DNA of 64,000 nt from assembly GCA_958296015.1 (NCBI GenBank), contig CATQIH010000011.1, positions 1-64,000 on the forward strand, given 5' to 3'. Position 1 is the first letter of the stretch; each line of letters begins with the position of its first letter. Source of the DNA: Cyclobacteriaceae bacterium (GTDB lineage Bacteria > Bacteroidota > Bacteroidia > Cytophagales > Cyclobacteriaceae). A program made the position numbers and the translations under genes. This document shows, in pieces, positions 10,779-19,200 of the stretch. The notes below the pieces were generated by a model. That model was not told the origin of the DNA. It did no database searches and worked only from the letters and a program-made list of their open reading frames with translations.

Positions 10779-12575
10779 ATGCATACAGAAAAATCCACCC
10801 TATTGTACAGGTTAAAGCCCGTCATGATCAGTGGCTTGCTATGGTTGGCAGGCTTGCTTTCGGGAGGCTTCGCCCATGCGCAACCCACAGGTTGGGTACT
10901 GGATGACCTGGCTTATGTGATAGAAAACCCGGAAGACCGTGAGCACGTATCAGCCGCCATGCAGCAGTTGCAGGCCAGCACGCAGGTAGCCATTGCTGTC
11001 ATCACCGTGTTTGAGCACGATGTCTATAGCACAGGTAGCCGGGCACAATCTGCCCAATGGCTGGCACAGCAGCAACTCGGCATCACCATCTTTCTGACAG
11101 CAGCCAACTACACCAAAGCCTTTCAAAAGTGTGAGCTACAGGTAAGCCCGGCAGTAGAAACACTATTATCTGCCCAAGACCGACAACAGATACAGACTGA
11201 CCTGATGGAGTACTATTTCCACAGCACCCCTGTTCCCAGTGATGCTTATACAGCAGGCTTGGTAGCTGGTATTGAGGCAATGGAGAAGAGGATATTGGAG
11301 CCAGAAGAACCAGTTCCAAAAGCAATACAGTATCAGCGGCCTCTAACTGCTTATATAGATGATAACTATGCGCTGACAGATTCAACCAAGCTTACCTTTG
11401 CAGATGGTGATACCATTCAACTTGAAGATTACTCAACCGGTATTACACTTTATGTGGAAGACGCTACTGGCAAACAGGTAGAACTTTCAGCAAATAACTT
11501 TCCAGATATACAAGGAAAGGTATGGTATCCAGGTTTCACAATAAATATTGAAGAACTGAAAGATAGCAAAGTGAAAGCATTTAGGGTACTTATACCAGAA
11601 ATGGATACACTACAGTTATATGTAATCAAGTCTCCTTCTGAGTTGGAAATTGATAGCGAGGGTATCCTAGCCCTGCTTTCGGCTATCCATACAGCCAGTG
11701 AAAATAGTGATGAAGCGTTTGATCTTTCGAAGCACATAGCGACGAACTCTAACAAAGCTACTGGAAGTTTGACAAACAGTAAAGTAAACGGCAAGTATGA
11801 GGTACAACAACTTCAACTAAAGCTGTCTGATGCAGACATAATTTCCCTGAACGATGTGGAAGTAGAATTCCGTGAAGGTATAGAGAAAGATCAAGAGGTC
11901 GCTGTTCTAAAGTTTAAAGCTATAGAAAACAGTAAACCTATTCTGGAAATTACTGTAGAGAAGAAAGACCATTTATTTATAGATTGGTATCTGTTAGGAA
12001 AGAAGCCTGTCTTTAAAATTACTACTACACACATTGAAAGCAGCGATCATGTTACAATAAGCTCCTTTGTCATTAACACAGGCAGTTTTTCTGGCTATTT
12101 CCTGGAAAGACCACCAGGTACCGCTGTGCAGGAACGCACTTCCGGAAGCTACAGACGCATTCCAGAGAATACCTACCGGATGTGCTACACCTACAAATCA
12201 TGCAGATCAGAAACGACGAGAAATAATGCAGATAACGAAACCTGGATAAGGACCAATGGTGTGCTGGATGCTAACGGAGCTGTTATTACAAGAGAATACG
12301 TTTTGATTCACACCGGTAATTATCCCTGGCACTCGGCAGGATGTTTGTTAATAGGAAGTAGTTATCAGAATTATACGCTTACAGAAGACTATTTTGACGA
12401 ACAAAGTGATACTATGTATGAAAAAGATTTGGGAATTAAAATGGTTACTGCTTCGGGAGACAAACTGACTGCTTTGAACGACAAGTACAAAGAACTCATA
12501 GATTTAACTAAAGAATTTGACGACGACTGCGAAGACAACAAATGTTATGAAATGGAAATGGAGATTAATCGTTAA
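10779..12575 (+). CDS. Secreted TPM-domain protein with DUF5675-like C-terminus (cassette 1, complete)
   Basis: 598 aa. A signal peptide (LLWLAGLLSGGFAHAQ) is followed by a TPM (YgcG/Psb32-type) domain, residues about 35-165 (GWVLDDLAYVI, AIAVITVFEHDV, LGITIFLTA, AYTAGLVAGIEAM). A beta-rich middle of about 280 residues follows. The C-terminal domain has RIPENTYRM and then IHTGNYPWHSAGCLLIG, which resembles DUF5675 and the His...Ser-x-Gly-Cys signature of L,D-transpeptidase folds. The last 68 residues are the part that differs from cassette 3. The next gene starts inside its 3' end (29-bp overlap), which suggests translational coupling. I infer a polymorphic toxin with a TPM constant module. 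A secreted cell-wall enzyme is the alternative. Confidence 0.65.
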   Translation: MHTEKSTLLYRLKPVMISGLLWLAGLLSGGFAHAQPTGWVLDDLAYVIENPEDREHVSAAMQQLQASTQVAIAVITVFEHDVYSTGSRAQSAQWLAQQQLGITIFLTAANYTKAFQKCELQVSPAVETLLSAQDRQQIQTDLMEYYFHSTPVPSDAYTAGLVAGIEAMEKRILEPEEPVPKAIQYQRPLTAYIDDNYALTDSTKLTFADGDTIQLEDYSTGITLYVEDATGKQVELSANNFPDIQGKVWYPGFTINIEELKDSKVKAFRVLIPEMDTLQLYVIKSPSELEIDSEGILALLSAIHTASENSDEAFDLSKHIATNSNKATGSLTNSKVNGKYEVQQLQLKLSDADIISLNDVEVEFREGIEKDQEVAVLKFKAIENSKPILEITVEKKDHLFIDWYLLGKKPVFKITTTHIESSDHVTISSFVINTGSFSGYFLERPPGTAVQERTSGSYRRIPENTYRMCYTYKSCRSETTRNNADNETWIRTNGVLDANGAVITREYVLIHTGNYPWHSAGCLLIGSSYQNYTLTEDYFDEQSDTMYEKDLGIKMVTASGDKLTALNDKYKELIDLTKEFDDDCEDNKCYEMEMEINR

Positions 12576-13767
12576 TCTGTTTATTTGGTCTATAGTATGT
12601 TTAGCTACTTTGAGTTTAAATGCTCAAGATCGCCTCATTGGGATCAAAAAACCTTCATCTGCTAACCCTTACTGGGAAACATACAGTCAAGAATCTAAGG
12701 AGAAGAAGAGAAACGATATTAAAAAAGCAATTACTTTAAATATTGGAAACTTCAGCTTATTCGAATATTCTTTTGTTTTAGATGAGTTACTTCAAGTATA
12801 CAGAAAAAATGCTTTTGAGCAAGATTGGCATCAATACATGGATAGTTTGAAAGCAGTAGCGGAAAGCAATCTAATTGGTGCTGGTTTAATTCCCTTGCAA
12901 GTTCAGTTTTTTCATGCTACCCTACTGGCTAATCCTGAGCTTAAACAGCAACATCCAGAAGCTTATAAGTTTATTCAGGAAAACACACCAAAGATGGAAG
13001 GCATGGGTTATCAACCAGATGAATACGAAGAAATATTGAAGAAATATGCTTTCAGCGATATTGTAGGAGAAGGCATCATGTTAGAGTTTCTGATGCTGAA
13101 AGATGTAAAGCTGCTTGAAACAATCAATAACAATCCTTCTTTGAAAGACCACTACCTCTTATGGCTTGAAAATCTGCCTGATCCTGCTAACAATTTTCGT
13201 TTTGATGTAAATAGACCGGTAGAATTACTATCTCGCAAGAAAAACTACTTAGTGCAAAAACTTCAACAAAGTGATTATCCACTTGCAAAGATTACATGGG
13301 AGCCTCTAAGTCAAGTAAGAATATCCCGTATCCGTGAGCCTGCTTCTGATTCTTTCAATAATATTCTAACTGGCACCTGGCAAGGTTCTTATGCGGATAA
13401 AGAAATTCAGATTTATATGAACCCCTACAGTAATTTTGCTGGTGAAGATAGCTTACGGGGTTATAACAAATTCACCTGGCAAAGTGATATCAAGCAAATC
13501 GCTATGCGAGGCACTTTTGAGGATAAAGGGGGCTATTTCAAGGTAAAAATGGAAGAGTACAGAGTTCCTTTTCAGGAAGAGCCTAAGGGGAAACAGGATG
13601 TTATTAATGAATCGTGGGGCGGCCCTGAAAAGTTTTACCCCCACAGTATGAGTTACGGTATATTTGAATTCATAATAGACAAAAAAACGAAAAGCATGAA
13701 GGGCACTTGGTCTTCACGTAGTGGAAACCTGGTGCGTGAGTTTGAAATACCCAAACTATATCAGTAA
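12547..13767 (+). CDS. Putative periplasmic partner/immunity protein 1
   Basis: 406 aa starting MKWKWRLIVNLFIW, with a signal peptide ending SLNAQ. This start overlaps the toxin gene by 29 bp. Residues about 30-255 are helical; residues about 262-406 are beta-rich (GTWQGSYADKEIQIYMNP, MRGTFEDKGGYFKVKMEE, MKGTWSSRSG). The last third is identical to the partner of cassette 3 while the helical part is only moderately similar (roughly half identical by eye). No family recognised. Position, export signal and divergence pattern suggest an immunity protein. Confidence 0.6.
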   Translation: MKWKWRLIVNLFIWSIVCLATLSLNAQDRLIGIKKPSSANPYWETYSQESKEKKRNDIKKAITLNIGNFSLFEYSFVLDELLQVYRKNAFEQDWHQYMDSLKAVAESNLIGAGLIPLQVQFFHATLLANPELKQQHPEAYKFIQENTPKMEGMGYQPDEYEEILKKYAFSDIVGEGIMLEFLMLKDVKLLETINNNPSLKDHYLLWLENLPDPANNFRFDVNRPVELLSRKKNYLVQKLQQSDYPLAKITWEPLSQVRISRIREPASDSFNNILTGTWQGSYADKEIQIYMNPYSNFAGEDSLRGYNKFTWQSDIKQIAMRGTFEDKGGYFKVKMEEYRVPFQEEPKGKQDVINESWGGPEKFYPHSMSYGIFEFIIDKKTKSMKGTWSSRSGNLVREFEIPKLYQ

Positions 13768-13792
13768 AAAACCTAAAATTGTGTTGATTGAT

Positions 13793-14023
13793 ATGAAAGG
13801 CTATTACCTCATATTATTGCTGTTGCTGGCAACAGGAGATTACGCTCGTTTCATTGAAGTGTTTCCGAAAGCAAAACTTAATAGGAATGGCAACTTCTTG
13901 ACCCGTTCACTAAAATGGGATAATTATACCGACCTGGAAGAAAAATATCCGATCGTATCTGAAGAAAGTAGTTTTGTATTCTTGTGTGATCAGGATTCTT
14001 CCAAATACCGGACGCAATGGTAA
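13793..14023 (+). CDS. Third gene of cassette 1, with internal in-frame deletion
   Basis: 76 aa as it stands. It begins MKGYYLILLLLLATGDYARF, a hydrophobic export-type N-terminus, and matches residues 1-70 of the 239-aa protein at 22080-22799. It then jumps to the last residues of that protein (YRTQW against YWTQW). The missing segment is 489 bp, exactly 163 codons. It starts 25 bp after the partner gene. Function unknown, and this copy is probably inactive. Confidence 0.55.
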   Translation: MKGYYLILLLLLATGDYARFIEVFPKAKLNRNGNFLTRSLKWDNYTDLEEKYPIVSEESSFVFLCDQDSSKYRTQW

Positions 14024-14029
14024 GATGAT

Positions 14030-14107
14030 TTTACTTGAGTGCTGGACATTGAATACTGAATATTTTTTAACACCCAACACTCAATGTTCAATATTTAATA
14101 TTCAATA
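14030..14107 (+). repeat. AT-rich intergenic repeat ending cassette 1
   Basis: The segment with TTGAATACTGAATATTTTTT and AACACCCAACACTCAATG, then TTCAATATTTAATATTCAAT, is repeated almost exactly at 22810-22876 after cassette 3. It contains partly self-complementary GAATACTGAAT/ATTTAATATTC stretches and is therefore part of the duplicated unit. The IS4-type element sits at its end. Confidence 0.6.
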
Positions 14108-15322
14108 CTATACTACGGTACATTTTGCTTTAAGAGTAGCATTTGATTCACTGCACGATTGTTAATCGGACTAACAAAAGAAAGTAGTTGTTCTAGAAAT
14201 ACTACAAAATTTTGCAGATGGTTCTGCCATTTATCTAACCCATACCGGAAGACGCTCATTTCAGCTGAGCCGTGTTTTTTGATGGTGATGCGGCGTTTAT
14301 ACTCTTTTAATCCATAGACCACTGACAGGGTATAAGCCAATACAAGCGTGGCTATCATCATCTGAATTTTGTAATCTTTTTGTACGTGCAGGCTTTCTAA
14401 ATCAAAGCCGTTGCTTTTCAAATGCTTAAACATTGTTTCTATTCTATATCGGTAGCCGTAGTATTTAAGGGCTAAAGCTGGAACAACGCTACTAATGAGC
14501 CGCAGGTACTCTATCTTACCTGCCCTACCTTTGTAGGCTTGCAACACATAATAGTAAGTGTAACCCTGTAGGGTAAACTTTTTCCAAACCGGCTTTCCTA
14601 GCTTGTGCTTTGGCTTTATTTTCTAACTTGCTCACTGACTTGCCTTTCTGCTGTATCTGCTGTTCATAGTTGCCTTTTCGCAAGCGTAACGCAAAGTCAA
14701 TACCGCGCCGCGGTGGCCTGCTTTATGTAAAGCTGCAAACCATTGAGTACCAATATATTCCCTATCCCCAAGCAATACTTTATCTTGTAACTTTAAAACC
14801 TTTAAGGCCATCTTAAGCATAAGCTTACGTTGCCATTGGCTGCTAATACCTAGCTTACCTAAATCCTGCCACCAAACAGGGATGCTTACCCCCTGATAAA
14901 GCACACTTAAAGTAAGAAAATGATACTTCTTGCCATTCCATTTCCAGCTAGTACCATCAATAATGAGACACTGGCTCTTTTTCTTCAATAGCATTACCGA
15001 TGCTTGCAGCATCCCTATCCAGAGACCTTTATTATTTGCTGCTGCCCATAGCCAACGTTTCAGGCGTTGATAATGAGAGCGAGAATCAGTGGTTGTATTG
15101 CCTAACAGCTTTCCTACTGACCCTTTCAATTTCCAAAGGTTTATCGTCTTTTCTTCCAATAACAAAGCAACCATCAACAGCGTATTCTTTAGTTGAGAAG
15201 TTTTCCAATCTGGTGCTATTTTCTTAAATTCATCCAATAAGTGAGTGTACATTTTTATCGTATTTGTTGCAACTAATACAACAAATTTGTGCCTCACTTA
15301 TTCCTTTTGTACCGTAGTATAG
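14108..15322 (-). mobile_element. IS4-family insertion sequence, about 1.2 kb
   Basis: Ends carry perfect 15-bp terminal inverted repeats: CTATACTACGGTACA at 14108-14122 and its complement at 15308-15322. One transposase gene lies between. I could not identify a clear target-site duplication (left flank ATATTCAATA, right flank GATAACACTT), so the present flanks may have been joined by a later deletion or recombination. The right flank is the tail of a broken toxin-like gene. A solitary copy of the same 15-bp end is found at 59766. Confidence 0.8.
14113..15252 (-). pseudogene. IS4-family transposase, frameshifted
   Basis: DDE transposase of about 379 codons. The first Asp is in LIIDGTSW, the second in LLGDREYIG, and the Y-R-x-x-x-E...K signature is in YRYRIETMFKHLKS. 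Start ATG at 15252 (MYTHLLDEF). A frame break near 14710 (GCGGCGCGG) moves the middle part (IDFALRLRKGNY...) to another frame, and a second near 14577 brings it back. As written, the enzyme would be truncated before the catalytic Glu. Confidence 0.75.
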
Positions 15323-15445
15323 GATAACACTTACAAAACCAGGCAACCGTTGAATCTAATGAATCATGTACTACAAAGTGACTATATAAAGCGAATAGAA
15401 CTTCTAAAAGAGCAATGGGATGAAATTCAAAAGATAGGACCATGA
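15323..15445 (+). pseudogene. 3' tail of a lost toxin-like gene
   Basis: Directly after the IS right end, an open frame of 40 codons (NTYKTRQPLNLMNHVLQSDY, then IKRIELLKEQWDEIQKIGP) ends in TGA at 15443-15445. The ATG of the next gene overlaps it as ATGA. This is the same toxin-tail/partner arrangement seen in the other cassettes, so I read it as the remaining C-terminus of a fourth toxin whose body was removed at the IS. The toxin family is not recognisable from 40 residues. Confidence 0.5.
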
Positions 15446-16399
15446 AAATATTACTAACTATTATATTTTGTTTAAATTGTCTGGTGTGTTTTAGTCAAGC
15501 AGATTCTATTGAGAAAATTATAGCAACAAGCGTTGAACGTATAATAAGAGAGTTGCAAAATGACCAAAGTCATTATCATCGTGAGCTAAACGAATTGTTC
15601 ATTGCAAACCCTGATTTTTCTTACTACACAATGAAGAAGCACGAATCTGATAACAGCGACTTTGTAGTTGAAGGGATTGTAAATTATTATAGAATGCTGA
15701 AAGAGGTATCAGAAGACAGTTCTTTCCGTCAGAAGATTACATATGACTTGTTACAGATATATCAAGAGAATAAGCAATCTTTGAATAGTTATGATACTTA
15801 TGGTATACCACGTTTGATGTCATCGCCAGAAGATAACAAACCCTCAGACTTTAATACTGAAGCCAAACTTTTACTTGCTGATTTACTTCAAGATTCTTTG
15901 ATTAGTATACATATATCAAAAGTTGTAGGTATAGCAGCGATGAAAGGCCAAAATTCCTGAACTAAAGAAATTTCTTCCAGATGGTGAGCGATACCAAAAA
16001 CCGCGAAATGAGAACTTTTACTTTTCATCCTGGGAATGGTATTCAAGATTAGCTATGGCCAGATTAGGCAATAAGAAACAAATTGATTTTTGTGTACAGA
16101 AAATTGAGGATAGCGAAAATGAAATCATATCTAATTATTATTCTGCAGGAAGCTACTTTGATGATTTAGTCTATATCAACCAACCTGAAGTACTTTCCTT
16201 TTTATTTGAAATGCTTATCTCAAATAAAACATTTAGTGGAAGACCTCTTTTTTCAACCAGCGGTTTGGCTATCCATGCTTTGCAAAGACTTTTAGTTGGT
16301 TTTCCGCCTGAAGTTGGTTTTTCATTAACAGAAAAAGGTGTGAAAGAATATGAAAGATGGATACGTGATAACAAAGGAAAGTACAAATTTAAGGAGTAA
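15442..16399 (+). pseudogene. Putative immunity protein of the lost cassette, frameshifted
   Basis: Signal peptide MKILLTIIFCLNCLVCFSQA, then a helical protein with HEAT-like spacing. The frame breaks near 15945-15950 (GGCCAAAATTCC): one extra base separates the first 172 residues from the continuation KIPELKKFLPDGERYQ..., MARLGNKKQIDFCVQKI... Corrected length is 318 aa. The ATG overlaps the stop of the preceding toxin tail (ATGA), a sign of translational coupling. HEAT-type immunity proteins are common in polymorphic toxin loci; here that is an inference. Confidence 0.5.
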
Positions 16400-16584
16400 C
16401 TACCGGAGACTGATATATTCGTGAAGCCTATACTTAATGGCTGGCACAGCAGCAACTCGGCATCACCATCTTTCTGACAGCAGCCAACTACACCAAAGCC
16501 TTTCAAAAGTGTAAGATACAGGTAAGCCCGGCAGTAGAAACACTATTATCTGCCCAAGACCGACAACAAATACAGACTGACCTG

Positions 16585-18054
16585 ATGGAGTACTATTTCC
16601 ACAGCACCCCTGTTCCCAGTGATGCTTATACAGCAGGCTTGGTAGCTGGTATTGAGGCGATGGAGAAGAGGATATTGGAATATAGGAAAGAAGACAAGTT
16701 GCCAGAGGATATAATAATAGAAGGAGAAGAAATAGCCAGAGAAAGATACCTGAAGTTTGTGATAAAAGGAAAAGAATATCAGGACGGTGAAAGCTATTAT
16801 ACTATGTATACAAACAAAGAACTTGAAATCAAAGTAGAGCAGATAGATACAGTGGCTAAAGACCTTTCTGGTATTGCCTGGAAGCTGGTAGGTAACAAGA
16901 TAACATCTGACAAAGACGACCCAACTATTTTACGCTTAGAGGTGAAGAAAAGCAACCTGCCAAAATCGAATAATGAGCTACTGGTGTTAGACGGTGCAGG
17001 CAATAAAATTTCTAAGCTCAAAATACAAACCTACTGGGGGCCAGAGATCATGTTTGACGAATCAAGCACCTTCAATGGTGAATATCTCTTTGATCATGGC
17101 TATGAATTTAATCCTTTGGTAGCAGATCATGAAAGCTTCTCAATAGGGCCAAACAACAATACTTATTACGCACCCGTTTTAGGGATACTTCAGGGCAGAC
17201 AGGCTACTATAAGGGTAAATGTGAAACATCTCAAATCAGAAGCTAACAAAGATCCTAATTTTTCAGTAGTGATCAAGCCGGAGTTACCGGGAAAAATTCA
17301 AATTGACGGTCAGGATTCACTGGTGCTCAATGCAAATACCTTAGGAAGTATCAAAACCATTATTGTTCAAGCCATTGATGAAATAGATAGGGGTAATTTA
17401 ACATCTATGAAGATCATCGCTTATTTGCCTTCTACTGGTGAACAGGTGGGGATGATGGAATATTATTGTGCAGAAAGAGAAAAGAAAGAGGTTGACCTGA
17501 TTTTTGTCAAATTTAGTGACGAAAAAGTCTATCCAAACTATTTGGTAACGAGTACCTTGGAAACCTTTTTAGAAGATCAATCCATGAATCAGCTTTTCTT
17601 GGATTTTGACTTTATTGAGTGGAAACATAATTCTGCCTTGACTACTACAAAAGTTCAAAAATGGAACAAACAGCAAATATTGGATTCTCTGAATAAGGAA
17701 TACTTTAAAGGAAAAAACCTTATTAATTATGGCAACAATAAGAACTATTACTATGTAACTAATCTTGTTATCAAAACATCTTCCAGTAGTAACCTAGGTG
17801 CTTTTCATTATACCGGAGATCCTGGGGGAGTGCAAATGAAATACCAAACCACTGCACACGGAGAGACAGCCGAAGAAGCAGCAGCCCATGAGTTTGGCCA
17901 CTGGCTGGGGCTACCACACACTTGGGGAACTTCAAAAAATGTACGTGTAATAGTTAATACAACACAAGGAGGTACACAAGACAATTTTATGGATTACAAA
18001 ATACGTAGGAAAAAGTGGTTTAAGCACCAATTGTTGAAACACAACCACAAATAA
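16585..18054 (+). CDS. 5'-truncated TPM cassette 2 with metzincin peptidase C-terminus
   Basis: Sequence homologous to cassette 1 begins at 16436 (AATGGCTGGCACAGC), in frame but directly behind a TAA at 16435-16437. There is no start codon or signal peptide; 16585 is only the first in-frame ATG. Residues 1-31 repeat the end of the TPM domain (MEYYFHSTPVPSDAYTAGLV). Then the sequence is new: beta-rich repeats of about 300 residues, and a C-terminal zinc-peptidase domain with AAAHEFGHWLGLPHTWG (HExxHxxGxxH) and a Met-turn NFMDY, as in M43/pappalysin-type metzincins. It is probably a silent cassette that can be expressed only after recombination into cassette 1. Confidence 0.65.
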   Translation: MEYYFHSTPVPSDAYTAGLVAGIEAMEKRILEYRKEDKLPEDIIIEGEEIARERYLKFVIKGKEYQDGESYYTMYTNKELEIKVEQIDTVAKDLSGIAWKLVGNKITSDKDDPTILRLEVKKSNLPKSNNELLVLDGAGNKISKLKIQTYWGPEIMFDESSTFNGEYLFDHGYEFNPLVADHESFSIGPNNNTYYAPVLGILQGRQATIRVNVKHLKSEANKDPNFSVVIKPELPGKIQIDGQDSLVLNANTLGSIKTIIVQAIDEIDRGNLTSMKIIAYLPSTGEQVGMMEYYCAEREKKEVDLIFVKFSDEKVYPNYLVTSTLETFLEDQSMNQLFLDFDFIEWKHNSALTTTKVQKWNKQQILDSLNKEYFKGKNLINYGNNKNYYYVTNLVIKTSSSSNLGAFHYTGDPGGVQMKYQTTAHGETAEEAAAHEFGHWLGLPHTWGTSKNVRVIVNTTQGGTQDNFMDYKIRRKKWFKHQLLKHNHK

Positions 18055-18067
18055 GATAAGACTAAGC

Positions 18068-19116
18068 ATGTTAAATAGAATAATATTTGGAGTCTTCTTA
18101 TTAAGCCTTTTGGCTACTGATCTTCGAGCTCAGGTTAATTATCTACCTACTGATTCGTTATTAGAGTGGTTTGAAAATAGTCATCATCCATTGGATGTTT
18201 GGGATTCAATCAGAAACTGGAAGGAAAACAGTAAGTATCATGCTTATTATAACTATAAACGGTATTATCAATCACCTGAGTTAAAACCTTACCTATTGAA
18301 ATGGCTGGACAGAGACATTTGGGCAGATTTGCGTCTCCGCGAATTACGAGAAAATTTAGACCCGGACTATAGTTACGATTCCGTAGATCACCGGCTAGAT
18401 TCTATTAGCATAATGTACAGTATCAAAGATAGATTGAAACAACAAAACAGTCCAATTGATATTGATACCATACTTAATACATCTTCACTATTTTTTGAGT
18501 TACAAAGATTCTATTATCGAAGAAAAAATTGCACAAAGCAGAAGAGAGTATGAAAAGAAAGGAAAGCCATTTCCAGGAAATCTGTTCATTGATTTTCATA
18601 TGAGATTAGCATATCCTGAAAGTTATGAGCAAATCAGGGCGTTTTGGGAAGAAACAGGAAAAGGAACAGATCGTAACTCTTATTTTGTACCATTGGTAAG
18701 AATGGGCGACCCAGAGGCTAGGGCTAAATACGATGAACTGGTGAGAAACACAGTAAGAAACAACGGGGAAGGATGGCTTTTTCCATGATGCCTATTCAGA
18801 TGCACAGGGGGAGCTAAGGGGTTCCTACGGTACAGCTAAACTCATCGAGCTTTTAAAAATAGATCAAATGGTTGATCTATTTGGTCATAGCGACCCGGAA
18901 GACATAATTCCTTTTAAATGCAGAGTTCTCGATCTTCTGGTTAGTGACATCTTTGCCTATGATATAGAAGTTGACCCGGTTGTAAAATTGCAGATTCCTT
19001 GTGATAAACACCTGAAACATGTGGAAGAAATCAAAGCAGCCGCTCAAGGACTTAACAAGTACTACAAAGAGCAGGAATACTACTGGATGAGCAATATGCC
19101 TTTTTATAAGAAATAA
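18068..19116 (+). pseudogene. Putative immunity protein of the metzincin cassette, two frameshifts
   Basis: Signal peptide MLNRIIFGVFLLSLLATDLR ending in AQ, then a helical soluble protein. The frame breaks near 18495 (T6 run) and near 18782 (T5 run, GGCTTTTTCC). Removing one T at each joins SLFLSYKDSIIEEKIAQ and WLFHDAYSDAQGELRG and gives 348 aa. It starts 13 bp after the peptidase gene. No family recognised, but the helical pattern (DPEARAKYDELVRNTVRN) is similar in style to the 15442 protein. Export to the periplasm would fit protection against a periplasmic peptidase. Confidence 0.5.
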
Positions 19117-19200
19117 GTTACTCTTTAAAACCTTTCAAGTTAACATTTATCATAGTTTATAAATATTCCTATCCTCTGACTTATAGATGACCTGGCTTAT

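Noticed and set aside
10779-12575. Type IX secretion substrate
   Set aside because: No C-terminal sorting domain (type A or B) is visible; the signal peptide alone only supports Sec export.
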